From NCBI GenBank assembly GCA_024036415.1, contig JAMWET010001661.1:2258501-2322500 (forward strand): a stretch of 64,000 nucleotides of DNA, written 5' to 3'. The stretch's first letter is position 1; every line of letters starts with the position of its first letter. Positions 46,942 to 59,075 of this stretch are shown in pieces. The DNA comes from Prochilodus magdalenae (Eukaryota > Chordata > Actinopteri > Characiformes > Prochilodontidae). The notes under the pieces are model-generated. The model searched no databases and had not been told where the DNA came from. It was given only the letters and a program-made list of their open reading frames with translations. The translations under genes were made by a program, and so were the position numbers.

Positions 46942-47246
46942 TGTCACACCGTGCCCTGCTCCTCTCCCTGCCTGTTTCTGTCTTTGTTTATCCTGTAATC
47001 TTGCCATTGATGGCCTTTTTGTTACACGCCTCACCTGACTCTAGTTTGTGGTTCCTTCTCTACCCAAGTGTTCCTCATCAGTCCTTGTTTGTCTGATGTT
47101 GAGCATATTCATAAATGCACATGTACTTTGGTTTTCTTGGTGTTTTGTCATTATTGGATCTTCCTGTACTCACTGTCTCTACCTGTACTTTGTCTCCATG
47201 TAATGTCAAGTTGGACTCTAATGAACAGACCCACTCTTTCATCACA
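46942..47246 (+). mobile_element. Solo LTR inside the Tc1 relic, 305 bp
   Basis: Starts TGTCACACCG and ends TTTCATCACA (TG...CA). It is flanked by a perfect 5-bp duplication, ctttc, at 46937-46941 and 47247-47251. Removing it rejoins the transposon text 'ggactctttc' with 'attgttacacactgttgtg', which fits the order expected in the Tc1 family, supporting the boundaries. It has no internal retroelement genes and is therefore a solo LTR. The family cannot be assigned from the LTR alone. Confidence 0.8.
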
Positions 47247-47249
47247 CTT

Positions 47250-47515
47250 TCATTGTTACACACTGTTGTGATGTAGAATGCAGCAATGTGGTTTGGAATT
47301 GTCTCGCAGGCAAGAAAAAAGCAAGACCCTCTCTGAAAACCATGCCATCTAGACGGCAGCATATGCTGCTCCAAATCCTGTATATACAGTGTATTACAGT
47401 CAGCATTAAACATGCCTTCAAAGATGTGCAAGTCACTTATACCATGCACACTAAACGCCCTCCCACATGCCATTACAGAACTCATTCTGGCCTGGATCTG
47501 CTCCTGCAGTGATCC
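47250..47515 (-). pseudogene. Tc1-type transposase fragment
   Basis: The minus-strand frame carries 'GISDLHIFEGMFNADCN' and 'DLEQHMLPSRWHGFQRGSCF', matching the 'GMGSLHVWKG...VLEQHMLPSR...LFQGRPCIF' portion of the Tc1 transposase core as also seen in the 17-kb element. The region holding the second catalytic Asp has decayed ('FLACETIPNH'). It is a fragment with no functional potential. Confidence 0.85.
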
Positions 47516-47530
47516 CAGCTTAGGTTCCAC

Positions 47531-49779
47531 TTGACTCTTTCCCCTGAGTACCTGCAGTTGGAACTCTTAGGACACACACATTGTGCAGTTTGGTATTTCT
47601 ACAATCCTTTCACAATGTAACAATGACTTGAAGCTGAATTGAGCAATAGGGTTGAAGCCTGACCCAGGTTTAAGGTGTATGCTTTGCATGTTCTGAAGAC
47701 CCCATCGAAGACCCCATCCTTCAACCCTTCCACAATCCAGTTTCAGCACAGAAAATCTGGGAGAAGTGTTAGGAGGCAAGCTCTTGGATGAATACTATTT
47801 CAAAATCATTGTTAGGCAGCACCGTTGTCACCTTTTTCCCCTCTTGGTGATCAGCAATAGGACCAACCGGTCTGGCCTGAAACCACATTCAAATCATTGT
47901 TCTCACCTGTGGCTTGTTCCCCTGCTCATTACTGGTATGGTTATAAGCTACTTCCTCTAAGGCAAGCTCCTAAAATTCCCAGGGTCTCTGTTGGCTTGTC
48001 TGTGTCCTTGCTTATTAGCATTTGTCTTGGCTAGCCTTAGTTTTTTTCTGGCCTAAAATAGGCCTTAGCTGCCCCAGGCAAACTTTCAGCTATACAAAGC
48101 ACCTTGCATGTGTCTGCTCTTGGCCATTTTCTTTGTCTCTTACTATGTCTTACGACTTCTACTTATACACTGATCGTTAAACCCTTACTACACTACAATG
48201 CTTTTCCTCTCCAGTCTCCAAAAAGTATCTGCCGGAAAAATGTACCAACTTTGAAACAACTATTCTCCAGCATCAAACTGACTAGGGCTTTCGCCATCTC
48301 CAGCAACATGCAGCCACTTTTGAAAACAGATAAAAATACTCTTTTATATGCCATTTAATTTCCACAAATTGAAAGAAAGAATATAATCATTTCTGAAAGC
48401 TGAAAGGTCCAAAAGTTTATTAGACAAGTTCTCCTTCAATGCAACGCTTGTGCAGTCAGGCTCATCAAATAGCTCTTTTTCTTTAAGTAAGCTTAGCACA
48501 TTTCATTACAGAACTCATTTCTGTATTGATCTCCCAGTGTCTGCAACAGAGCACCAATTTTGCCAAACATGCATTTTTAGTGTCCCTCTGAAGTGTTTTG
48601 TTGCTGTCTAACAATCTATTGTTTTTATACATGCACAGAATCAGAAATCTGAAAGAAATCAGAGTAAGGGTGTACATGCCCTAAGAAATCTGGTTAGTGA
48701 GCTAATATCCTGTGCACTTTCATTATCTCATTTCTAAGCCTTTGTCTGGTCCAAGAAATCTAAGTCTGCTGTTTACATGGGCCCTTACATTAACAAATCT
48801 TTAAGTAATAATTAAGAAATCAAATTATAATCCAATTGAGAAATGAGATTAAAAGCTAACCCAGCTAATGTACATACTGTTTAGTGAAACATTCAGAGAA
48901 CATCCCCAAAGTCATTTTACTGAACCTTTCCTTCACAGATTTATCAAAAGTATACAGAGGAAAATAAACTGGACACAAATAGCTGTGCATATTTTGTGCT
49001 CTAAATTAAATGTCAGTGTTTTTAGATATTTTTAGTCATTTAGGTTGAAAAGCTCATCTGGTTCCCACAACATAGTATTAAATCCGTTTCAGTAATTTTT
49101 TTGTATCGACTTTACAAACAATTCTGACTCAGCAAGTTTCTCTAGAATGAAATCTTTACACCAAATCACTCTGAATAACTCTGATCAACCATTTATTTGG
49201 ACAAATCAGTGGAATTCACACAGAGGTATATACAATGCTATAAAATCTTATGTCCTCGCTGTGCTGCTGTTCTACATCCTGATCTAATGGTCCTGATGGT
49301 AGCTGACCTTTATTTACTGCAGTCTAACAGGAAAGCACACAATCCACTGCGGCACAGCATGCCTGCATTTTTGCTGTGTTGGTAAATGATTTATACCTTG
49401 TACTTATGTAGTAGTTTTAGGGAAAAGAAAAACAGCGAGCCCATTAAAGACCTAGTCAAATTTGTATGTCTGTAAGAATGTACGGCATCGTATACGTCTT
49501 AGACGTTTAGAAGTTTACTGTTGTTAAAAACACACACCTTTTTTTGTTGTCCAAATCCCATCTAAGATTCTGAAAACACAAACAAACGGTCCTCGTGTTG
49601 TACACCTTTCTCAGGCCTCCACAGCCCTGTTAATTATTATGGACACATCTTACATGTCAGTAGAGTTAAAACATAGAACCATTTTTTTGCTAATTGTATT
49701 TGCACACAGGGGAATTGCGACTGCATTTTTAACAACAACACACACATATCATCAGAAAAAAGATGGACTCAACCCACAG
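47531..49779. other. Non-coding DNA, no gene recognised
   Basis: Several short frames without domains. The stretch around 47800-48060 has the pyrimidine-rich look of the LTR-like blocks elsewhere in the window, but no ends could be found. Confidence 0.4.
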
Positions 49780-50340
49780 GAATAAAACTTTGTGTGGTGG
49801 TTTGACATCATGAGACATGCAAAGCATAGAAGGGCCTTATCTCTGTGCCTGTCTGACCCAATAGCCAGGTATGCAGACATTCAGCGAGCAGTGATCCTCT
49901 TCATGGGTCACCCTGTTAGTGCCAGCAGCATTGACAGGTGGCTGCACGATGTGGGACTACATGCACCAGACCGTTACAACATCTGCCCTTAACAACACGT
50001 CAACTTTGCCCTGCAATGTAATCGTCCCAGACTGTTATGGAGTGACTCAGAATGACAGTGGGCCATCTTCAATGACGAGTCCCGGTTTTGTCTTGGTGGA
50101 GACGACCAACGAATCTGTGTGTGGAGGCACCGTAGTCAGTGCCAACATAAACATAAAACATTTTTTGATCACGTGCCACACATCCAGAGGGCCTGGTGTC
50201 ACTCTACCTCCCACCCCTACCACAAAATCTGCAGGAAATGTGTGAGAATATGTGATGGAGTATCACAGGACACCATTAGGAACCTCTACAACTTCATGCT
50301 GAGACATATGCATGTTGGGTTAGTCAACATGGTGGCCTGA
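49780..50340 (+). pseudogene. Tc1-type transposase pseudogene (internal deletion)
   Basis: Plus-strand frames carry 'SASSIDRWLHDVGLHAPDR' (helix-turn-helix linker), then, in a second frame, 'IFNDESRFCLGGDDQRICVW', the region of the first catalytic Asp. After a deletion that removes the second Asp and the Glu box, the C-terminal 'GVSQDTIRNLYNFMLRHM' follows. This corresponds to a fish Tc1 family different from the other three in the window. Stops, frameshifts and the missing core make it inactive. No terminal repeats were identified. Confidence 0.8.
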
Positions 50341-51654
50341 TGCTATACTGGGAGACATTACTTCTGTGTGTGTGTAGCTCAATAAATATCAGTACCAGTC
50401 TAAATTTATCATCGTTTATTATTCCTGGTAACCTTTATCTTCATTTCCAATAGCATTGCAATCTCACACTCCCTTCTGGGTGCAACATTATTATAGCTTA
50501 TTCTCGGGTGCAGCATTTCAGCTTTATTACTTTGTTTTTAAGGCGTGTCAGGTTATATTCCACATCTTTTTTCCATCACGATTTATTCATGATTTCCTTT
50601 TTTCACACTGTCTCATTTCATGGTGTCACATAATCATGAAGGTCAATCTGGGTGATTTTCTGTTTGATTTACAGTCTGTTTACTGTTAAACACCCTCACT
50701 CAGTTTCAGCCCTTTTACCTGTTCTGTAATAACTGTCATTTTAAAACAGTTTACTCTGAGCACCGCCCCTCCAGCAGGACCCCTGTTATTTTTCCCGTCA
50801 GTCTGCAGACTGAAATGTGACAGTTAATGAGCTCTTTGATCTTTAACTGTGGATTGAGCAGCAGATATTACTCAGATTTGCAGGCATTCACAGTTCACAG
50901 TGATCCTGCAATGGGATACACTCTACTCCACATTTATATACTAATTCATGTCATGTTAACAAAACTATGTAAACTGGCATTACCTGGAACCCCACCAGCT
51001 GCACAGCATTCATCACACCAGGGTCTATAAAACAGGATGGAATTCACCCCATGATGCTTTAGGTGGACAGAACTTCTGATGAAGTGTATTTAGATAGTGC
51101 CCTAAATGTGCAGAAAAAGCGGTAATTTTGTTGGGACGCTCTCAAATACATGTGGTTTAATCAGTCTGTGAACAGAAACTGAACCTGTTAGAGAGGAGCA
51201 CTTTAGCCAAGGATCCTATTAACAGCTAACAACTATTGACACTAATAAAGTGATTTTGAGTCTGCTCTTTGGTAACGCTTCCCGTATATTTGACATGGTA
51301 GCTAGCCATGTTAATGTAATTTGTGAGGTTAGTTAGTGCTATATGGGATTTTCATGTCGGCTTTTGTTTATATATCTATGCATTTAACATTACTGTTCTT
51401 GTCATTTTTTCATTTGCACTTGGCAGTACTGACAGCTGCAAACTGCATGCTGTCCCAGAAAATTAGACAGTAAGAATCAGCGCTTCCATTTTCGAACTGA
51501 ATATCCAAGCCATAATCGCAAAACACAGTGATCACATGAGAAATAAGGTAGATAGACAATAGCACTGATTGCACAGTCACATTTATTCACCAGTGTAACC
51601 TTAGCTACCTTGACTTAACGCTCTCAGAACAAACAGCTACCGAACTGTTTATAT
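50341..51654. other. Non-coding DNA, nothing recognised
   Basis: AT-rich. Possible 3' remainder of the Tc1 relic at its left, otherwise no signal. Confidence 0.45.
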
Positions 51655-51846
51655 TTGATCGTTATAATTGTAATAATAATGATGATGATGATGATTTTTA
51701 TTATTATTATTATTATTGTTGCTATTGTTATTGTTATTGTTATTGTTATTGTTATTATTATCATTATTATTATTATTATTATTTTATTTTATTATTTTAT
51801 TATATTATTATTATTATTAGTATTATTAGTATTATTATTATTATTG

Positions 51847-51904
<58 letters not shown>
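51655..51904. repeat. (TTA)n/(TTG)n microsatellite
   Basis: About 250 bp of TTA, TTATTG and related trinucleotide units, with the purest run at 51848-51904. The hydrophobic Ile/Leu frame and the Asn-rich antisense frame are only repeat translations. Confidence 0.97.
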
Positions 51905-51906
<2 letters not shown>

Positions 51907-52165
51907 TTTCCCCTTACAGCAAGAAAGGGCCTGGGTTTGATTCCCCAGTTCGCTGTCCAGGGTTGTTTCTGTGTTAGCCTATTCTCTGTGACTGTGTGGG
52001 ATTCGGTTAAAGACATGCAGTCAGGTGAGCTAGAGATACCTAATTGCCCCTAGGTGTGATCATGTGTGTGTGTGTCTGCCCTGTGATGAACTGGCCACCT
52101 GTCCAGAGTGTTTCCTGCCCCCAACTCCCCACAACCCTGATGCACTCAGATAAGCTTGATCAAAT
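51905..52165 (+). repeat. tRNA-like dispersed fish repeat
   Basis: The order 'cttacagcaagaaagggcct', 'gggtttgattccc' (51933-51945, one mismatch from a pol III B-box), 'aaagacatgcagtcaggtg', 'ctaattgcccctaggtgtga', 'gccctgtgatgaactggcca' and 'cctgtccagagtgtttcctg' is one of the commonest interspersed repeats in fish. The usual 5' part before 'cttacagcaagaa' is missing here and the (TTA)n tract stands in its place. Confidence 0.8.
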
Positions 52166-53284
52166 TCAGAATCACTATTTCATGAAGTATGTTACAGGGA
52201 GTGAGTGTGACGTGTAACATACTGAACAGACCAGACAAGCACACAGAACAAACCCACTAGAAACAAATACTTAACTAAGAAAAACAGAATATAACACACT
52301 AACTAAAAAAGCAGGAAAGGAGGTGAAGAGATGTGTGAATACTAGTGAACATATCTGTATATGGAGGTCTGAGTACACATGTGAAAACTATAATATATAA
52401 AATATTGCTATATGATGAACATTAGTCAAATTTAACAGCTGTACAGTTATATTATGAGTGATCTGAACTGTTCTGTGGTTTGCTCTGTTTGAATAGAGTT
52501 ATGTTGTTATATTTGGAGAGTTAAGGCTGTGAACGGTGCTGTCGACCTAAAGCTCTAAACTGAGGTGGGTTTAAGTTCTTTAACGTAATCTCACATAAGT
52601 ATTATTCACACATTCTTCCTCAGAGCTCACCTTCTTTTTTCCTCCTCCTGCTATCTTCACGAATGATTTAAAGAAAAAAGAAAAAGCAATTACCCTCCAC
52701 ATTCAGCATTCTCTTTCATCTGCGGAGGGTTCAGCTCTTCATAATGCGAGGTGTTTTACGGTCTTTCTGTGCTCTATAGAGTTCATTAACACTGATATCT
52801 AATGAAGTGTTATCATTTAAGTGGCAGGCCTTCTTATTAGCTGGATATATAGATCTATTGTGAACAGTTTAAGCGCTACTTGGTTTCTTCCAAAGGCTGT
52901 GGATAATGAGTTTGGAAGGTCAGAGGATTGAGGAGCTGATACGGCAGCAGATTGAGGAACTTTAATGTTTGTAGAGTGACAATGTTTCTGCTAATCAACG
53001 AGAGAAGAAGCTGAAAGAGTCGAATTCCCTCCATATGAAAACAAGAAATCCATACATTCCTTCTGTTTAGTTTGCCCTTCTGTTTTAATAAAGTCATTTC
53101 TCAGTGATATCTTGTGTTTACTTAATATGTAGCTTAGCTGAAAGCTATTTCAGAGGTACGCATAAATATGATTACAATTCACATTTGAATTAGTTTTTTA
53201 TTAATCCTGTAATGATGCACATCAATAATAAGCACTTACATAATAATGAGGTTTGAAATTATTAATACCCACATCCCAGAAATG
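52166..53284. other. Non-coding DNA, nothing recognised
   Basis: AT-rich sequence without recognised features. Confidence 0.45.
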
Positions 53285-54130
53285 GGAACTTACGATTTGA
53301 GACCTGACTTAAGACCAACTCCACATGGACTCAAGACTGAGCTCAGACTTTGTTGGCTCAAGACTCAACTCAGACTTGCACTATGAAGACTCAAACATTG
53401 GCAGTCATTTCAGACACCTGAACCTCAACCGTGACTCAAATTAGACTCACACCCCAGATTCATATCATGATTCAGACTCACAACTCTGAGACTTGAGACT
53501 CAACCAAGTCTTGCACCTCAAACACTCAAGACTCAGTTCTGAGTCACCTATGAAAGACTCAGGATTTGATGCTAGATTTGCTCTGTCATGATTCAAACAA
53601 GACACGCACCTCAAAGACTTGAGGCTCAACTCGCCTTGAAGTGTACACCCTCAAACTTGACTCATATTCACACTTCAGAGACTCGAATTGACTTGGAATC
53701 GCATGTTAGGGACTGTAGATTGGACATAGACTCAGCTTGGATGCACACCTTTGAGATTTGACAGACTTTAAACGAGATTTGACTTAAAACTGGAGAAATT
53801 ACTTTGTTTACACTTCATAGCGTCCACGAGGACTTGCAACACCGAGACTTAAAACTCAAGACTTACACCTCAATGACTCAAAACTCAACTCGGACTCGCA
53901 CCTCAAAGACTCAAGACTCAGACTCCTACTTCAGAGACTCAAGATTCAAGTTGCCCTCAAACACTTAAGACTTGAATTGCATCTCTGATACTCAAGATCT
54001 GATTCACACTTCTCACATGGACTTACATGTCAGGGACTAGACTAAGACTTACACATCAAAGACTCGAGACTTGGAGTCTACCCTAAAAGAATGAGACCAA
54101 ACTCACACCTCAAAAACTAAAATTACCGCT
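53285..54130. repeat. GACTC/ACTTG-rich degenerate minisatellite
   Basis: About 850 bp made of diverged phrases such as 'gactcaagactcaactcaga', 'cttgcacctcaaagactc' and 'agacttgagactcaaccaag', with an underlying ~35-45 bp period and a 6-10 bp sub-repeat (GACTCA). It is strongly depleted of long G runs on the plus strand and has no coding capacity. Similar arrays are familiar from other fish genomes. Confidence 0.92.
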
Positions 54131-56739
54131 GCTGTAGTAAAACTCACTTAAATGCAGCAAATAAGTCTAAATACATTCATAGCAATAATACTGCTTTGAA
54201 AAGTTGAGACGTAACTCGTTGTTGTTAGCTTCCTAATCTTACCTTTAAGAGGGGTTTGCTTTGTTCCACCTTTGATGATCATGTTTGTTATTTATTCAAA
54301 TTATCGAGAGCTCCAGATGCATTTCACTTAAGAAATGTGTCACTTGAATTCTAGCTTGAAGTGGGTTTGCTGTCTTCACTGGAGGGCCCGTGTTTTCCAT
54401 TGTTGAGAGAATTTAAAAATGTGGGTTTGCTTGTTTTATATTCATAAAACTGTCTAAGCGAGTTCTCCCCCCTTTTCAGAAGCTGCCACCGCTGTTTTAA
54501 AGCAGCGTATGTAATATTCCGTCTCTGTCTCGGTTCCATTAAAGCAGCTGTCAGGCCGTGTGGGGTTGGGGGATAAAATAGGTTTTGTTTCGGAGCTGTC
54601 ACAGTGTATTTACGTGTTTTCAGATGATATCTGTGCACTCTGGAGGGTTTAGAGGGAAGAAGCGTGAACTTTCTCGATCTGTGTGGATCCAGTAGGACTG
54701 TGGGGTAGCCAGCATGTTCAGGACATCCACAGCTGCGTTCAGGATTTGAATTTTATAGAGGTTTTTTTTTTTGGGTCAAATTTTAAAAGCAGGGTTTTTT
54801 GATATGGGTTTTAGGGGCTACTGTTATTGTATATGACCTTTGAATTCTGAACTTTATCTACCATAGCACTTACATAGTTACTGGAACTAGGGGAAATAGG
54901 ATGCTAAAGTGAACATACACTCTTAAAAAGAGTCAAGACCAAGACCCTGTAGTAGTTGGGCCTTTTTTGGAATATAAAAACGAAAAAAGAGGAGAAAAAA
55001 AATTGTTTTCGAATATAATACCAAACACAGGGGATTTGTGGTGAACTACCAACCTGTAATATCTGTTTGGACAAGCTAAAATACAAGTACATAATGTGTT
55101 TATGTAACTGTTAGTACATAATAAACTCAGCTCCGTTAATGCAAAGTCCCTTTTTTCAGTCTAAATCACCAAACTGAAGGGTTATGCTGTGAACTGTAAG
55201 TTCAAATGTACCTGTCACTGATTACCAGCTGAGCTGAATCAAAGCAACGGTCTGTGGTCTGCAGTGTTAATGAGCTGAGCCACTTTAGATTAATGTTAAT
55301 ATCTTGCATGCCCAAAATAGCATATGAATTTCCCTCAATTTCTACAGATATTACTGATAGGAGGCAGGCTAGTGAGGCCTGTTCACCAGAAAGATCTACA
55401 GTCAGGGCATTTCAGTCAATACTGAAAGCAAAAATCTGCTTTGTGTTAAAAGTCTATGGTACAAATGGCCAAAATGATGTAGTGGTAAAGCCTTTTCTGT
55501 TTTCCTCACCAACACTTTCCCAGATGATTTAAATGTTCATATATAAATCAAAGCTACCCTGGGCTTAGCCTGCGTTGTAGAGCCTTTGTGGTGGAACAAG
55601 AGTTGGAGGAGAAAGTTATTCCCATGTCATGTGCACAGGGACTTCAGCAGACCAAAATACAAAGTAAGCTGCTTTGGTTAAGATTACAAGCAAACTGTAA
55701 TAGATAATGTTAAGCTAAGCAAACACTAAAAGACTATGAAAAGACTTTTGAAATGATAAGTCTAAGATCCTCTCACATCTAAAGGCAATTTATCATTACT
55801 CACAGTGTTTGTACCTACAGACTCTCATTTTTTGCAACTATTTGCAAGACTGCAATTAGATTCAGAATGAGATTCTTTATGAGATTCCCATCAAGCTCCT
55901 GGTGCAAATTTACAAGACGTGATACTGTAGAACAGTCGAGCACAAACAGAAGCAGCTTATGGTCACAGGTGCCCTTGTGTGTGCAGTAGCGCCACAGATG
56001 TTCCTGTAGCAGCTTTACTGGTTCCTGTTTAGAGCTGGAGAGAGCGCACCTATTTGGTAAAGACTTCAAAATGGAAAAAGAGACCGAGTTAAGACATGAT
56101 TCTATTCCAACACTGGAAATTTGTCTGTGAGGGTGAAATCGCTTGAAAAGCTGTTCGCTGCAAGGCTGGCATTATTTGCATCAAGGTTTTTTTTTTTTGT
56201 GTGTCTGTCTGTGATGTTGTAGGAGCATTCGTGTATGCATTACGTATGCTGAAAAGCAAAGCTGAACCTTCACTGCCCTCGGTTAGGATAAAGAACCTCC
56301 CTGTAAAGAATTGAGATTAATTTTTGGCAGCTGTTGAGATTGAGGAGTTTATACGAGGTGCAGTCCTACAAAGCTTGATCAGTAATATGATTGGTTTGTG
56401 TTATAACAGTACAACACCAGTACAATACCACTCAAATGTTTAGACACACACAACTAAACGGATGTTTTTGGTTATCTTAAAATTCTACAGGCTTGCTCTT
56501 AAGAGTTTCAGTGTATGAAATGTCAGGCAAAATAAATATCCTGACGTACCACATATACTCTTGATGTATCGCAATATTATATTTTTACCATATCACCACC
56601 TCTGATATATATTTAGTTGTGCAAAAATCTCTAATCTTTTTTTTTGCACAGTTGAAAATCAGTACTTACCCTTTTTATTTCGTGAATATTCATGAGGCAG
56701 ACCAATTGAAATCCATAATTGCTTAGGGAAAAAAATCCT
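54131..56739. other. Non-coding DNA; non-repetitive GC-richer block near 54340-54660
   Basis: 54340-54660 is less AT-rich and has a 95-residue antisense frame with no known domain. The rest is unremarkable. Confidence 0.4.
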
Positions 56740-56960
56740 GTTTACAGCATTTAACCAACGCTCCTGTCCTCCTGTCCTGAGCAACTTACACACTTAAGCA
56801 TATTACAGGGAGGACAATGCAGCATTAGGAGTATTACCCAAGGACTCTTATTGGTGTAGCACAGCATACTCTCCCAGACCAGGAATTGAACCTCAGTCTC
56901 CTACAATGGACGATCGCTCAGTGACAAGAAGGTATGTTATCTGTTGCACCACACCGACCA
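56740..56960 (+). repeat. Degenerate dispersed fish repeat (same type as 6700)
   Basis: 'cagcatttaaccaacgctcc', then 'gagcaacttac', 'gggaggacaatgcagcatta', 'accaggaattgaacctcagt' and 'tgcaccacaccgacc'. This follows the order of the 'ggcatttagcagacgctctt' repeat and its usual continuation. Confidence 0.6.
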
Positions 56961-58894
56961 CGTTATATCACCCTCCATGGCAGGTTAAAGTTGTCATTTT
57001 AAAGATTTTTAAGGTGGAGTGCATACTCACAGTTTAATGTCTTCACTTTTATTCTAAAGTAAAGCTTTAAGCTAAAAGAAAAGAGAACATTTATGAGTAG
57101 CCGTGTTTAAACTGGCCGTGTTTGTAGTAGTGTTTGTAGATGTAGTGTCATGTGTAGGAACAAAGTATCTGTCTGGACTGCAAAGAAACTGGACCAGTGG
57201 GAAAAGGTAAGCAGTCCCCACAGAAAAACACTGAGGTGGACATAAAAGTAGCCTGTTGAGCTGGAAGGATAAAGCAGAGGTTAATAGGGAGGGAAGTATT
57301 CATGTTTATGTAAAGGATGGGAGAGAGAAAACATGTCTGCAGTGTGTGTATATGCATCCTTCCTATTCAAGTAAAATTTGCAATATGCTTTTGCATTTAC
57401 TGTTATATTGTTGATGTTTATAATAAAACACTTGTAAAAGGGCAAGTAATATATTATTGCTGATATCTTGTTATGCTAAACCTTTATTATCATTAATGGT
57501 GGTGTAAGTGGTAAGTAGTAATGCAGCCAGGCAGTCTGCGCTGTACGTTCTCTTCTAGCCTTCCTAAGGATGTATTTGTTCTTAATTGTGCTCTTCTTAT
57601 TTATCTTCTTGAACGCTTATTAAAGTGTGACGGGACTCCTAAACCATGAGTGAATGCTTAATACATGCTAAATACGATGTTCAGAAGAAAACTCATTTAG
57701 CTGAGTAAAGCTTGTTAAACTTGGGCGCTGGTGACGAAATGTCTCAGGTGTCAGTGAGTACAAAGAGGTATATAGACATTTTTGTAAAGATTTTATTATA
57801 TGTTTTAAGGGACAACACTGAAGATGATACACTTTGATACAGTGTAAAGTAGTCAGTGTACAACAGTGTATGACAGTGTAAATTTGCTGTGTCCTCATAA
57901 TAACTCAACACACAGTAATGTCTAAACCGCTGGCAGTGAAACGGGGAACACGGGTTTTGTTCAGTGAACTTCTTTTTGATTTTTAAACAGCTCACCGTTT
58001 GCCTCCTCTGTGATTGGACTGTTTTACATGTCATCCTGACTAAGGAGGCGTGTTTTTATGGTAGATTTAAATGCAAATGAGTCTGTACATTTGTCTCTCA
58101 ATGTTGAATCTTGTTGTTCTTTGTCATTTTGTTAGCTACTAAACAGGGGAGATTGTCTGTGTTGCTATGGTCTGCTATGGAGTGATATTTAGTAGTCATA
58201 CATTAATTTCAGCCATGTATGTAATATTGTTATTATTATAGTGAATGTAAAACCAACATTGTGAGTGCTCAGCCAAGCTATATTTTACTGCAAAGGAGAA
58301 TTATTTTATTTTTACCTAAAAATCAAATTCTGCTGTGAAGCCAGAAGGGGGCAGTAAAGGAGCCGCTTGTTGCTGACTTCTGGTACAGAAAAAATCATTT
58401 ATTTATCTCGCTGTATCATTTGTTTACATTTAACTTATTTTAAAGACATTATTTCCTTTAGCACATAGCCCTACCCTGATAGCACATTTTCCACTCATTA
58501 TCCAATTTATACATTTTCCTCCATGTCTTTCTTCCATTACTCCTTGCAATTTGGTTCAATAATCTGGAATGGAATTGGAATGGTGCAATAAAATGGAATA
58601 ATTTTTATTGTCAGCCACAATAAACCTTCAGAAGATTAAAAACTAGATTAGATTATGTATGCAGGGTGGTCTGAGGGTGGACCAGCATTGGCAAACAGTC
58701 AGTGGTTGCCGGCCAGATCAAGTCTGCAATCTAGTATATGCTTGATATCTGGGTACACTGACTAAAGAGCAAGATGTTTTGATAGAAGCAGTCATGAAAA
58801 TGGGTAACAATCATTTCTATAACGCATTAACATGTATTAGGTAAATTCTGCCTTTGGGTTAAATCTGTATTGTCTTACAAAGCCTTGATAATTA
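56961..58894. other. Non-coding DNA, nothing recognised
   Basis: AT-rich, with short frames on the minus strand (57148-57357, 57668-58034) lacking domains. Confidence 0.45.
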
Positions 58895-59075
58895 CACCTA
58901 CACACTAGAAAAGGAGATATTAGCCCAAGAACATCCTCAATAAAGGTTGCTTCAATACACTACAGTAGAAGATATCAGTCCATAAATGCTCCAAAACACC
59001 AAAAAGCAGATATTATTCCATAAACAACCTCAACAAATGCTTCTATACACTATAATAGGAGATATTATTCCAATT
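58895..59075 (-). repeat. Tandem repeat family R3, locus 1
   Basis: Three diverged units built on tatacactataataggagat + 'attattcca'. Reverse complemented, the unit is the 'taatatctcctattgtagtg' motif of 62874-63115. Units are spaced about 60-90 bp. Confidence 0.8.

Larger units (their letters stand above)
46610..47515 (-). mobile_element. Degenerate Tc1-type transposon relic, split by an LTR
   Basis: From 'gatgccagcaacatgtttca' at its left, through 'gtctggactgcagacaggtc' (46909) to 'cagcatatgctgctccaaat' (47357), it follows a common fish Tc1 family in reverse orientation. The match is interrupted at 46942-47246 by a solo LTR and carries a 10-bp tandem expansion (atcaccactg, three copies, 46682-46711). 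The true left end is probably lost at the junction with the deleted copy ending at 46607. Confidence 0.8.

Noticed and set aside
51905..52000. Possible tRNA gene (B-box-like gggtttgattccc)
   Set aside because: No cloverleaf or A-box in the right place could be found, and the text matches a dispersed fish repeat.
51655..52053. 132-residue hydrophobic frame that looks like a membrane protein
   Set aside because: The Ile/Leu run is the trinucleotide microsatellite; the remainder is the tRNA-like dispersed repeat.
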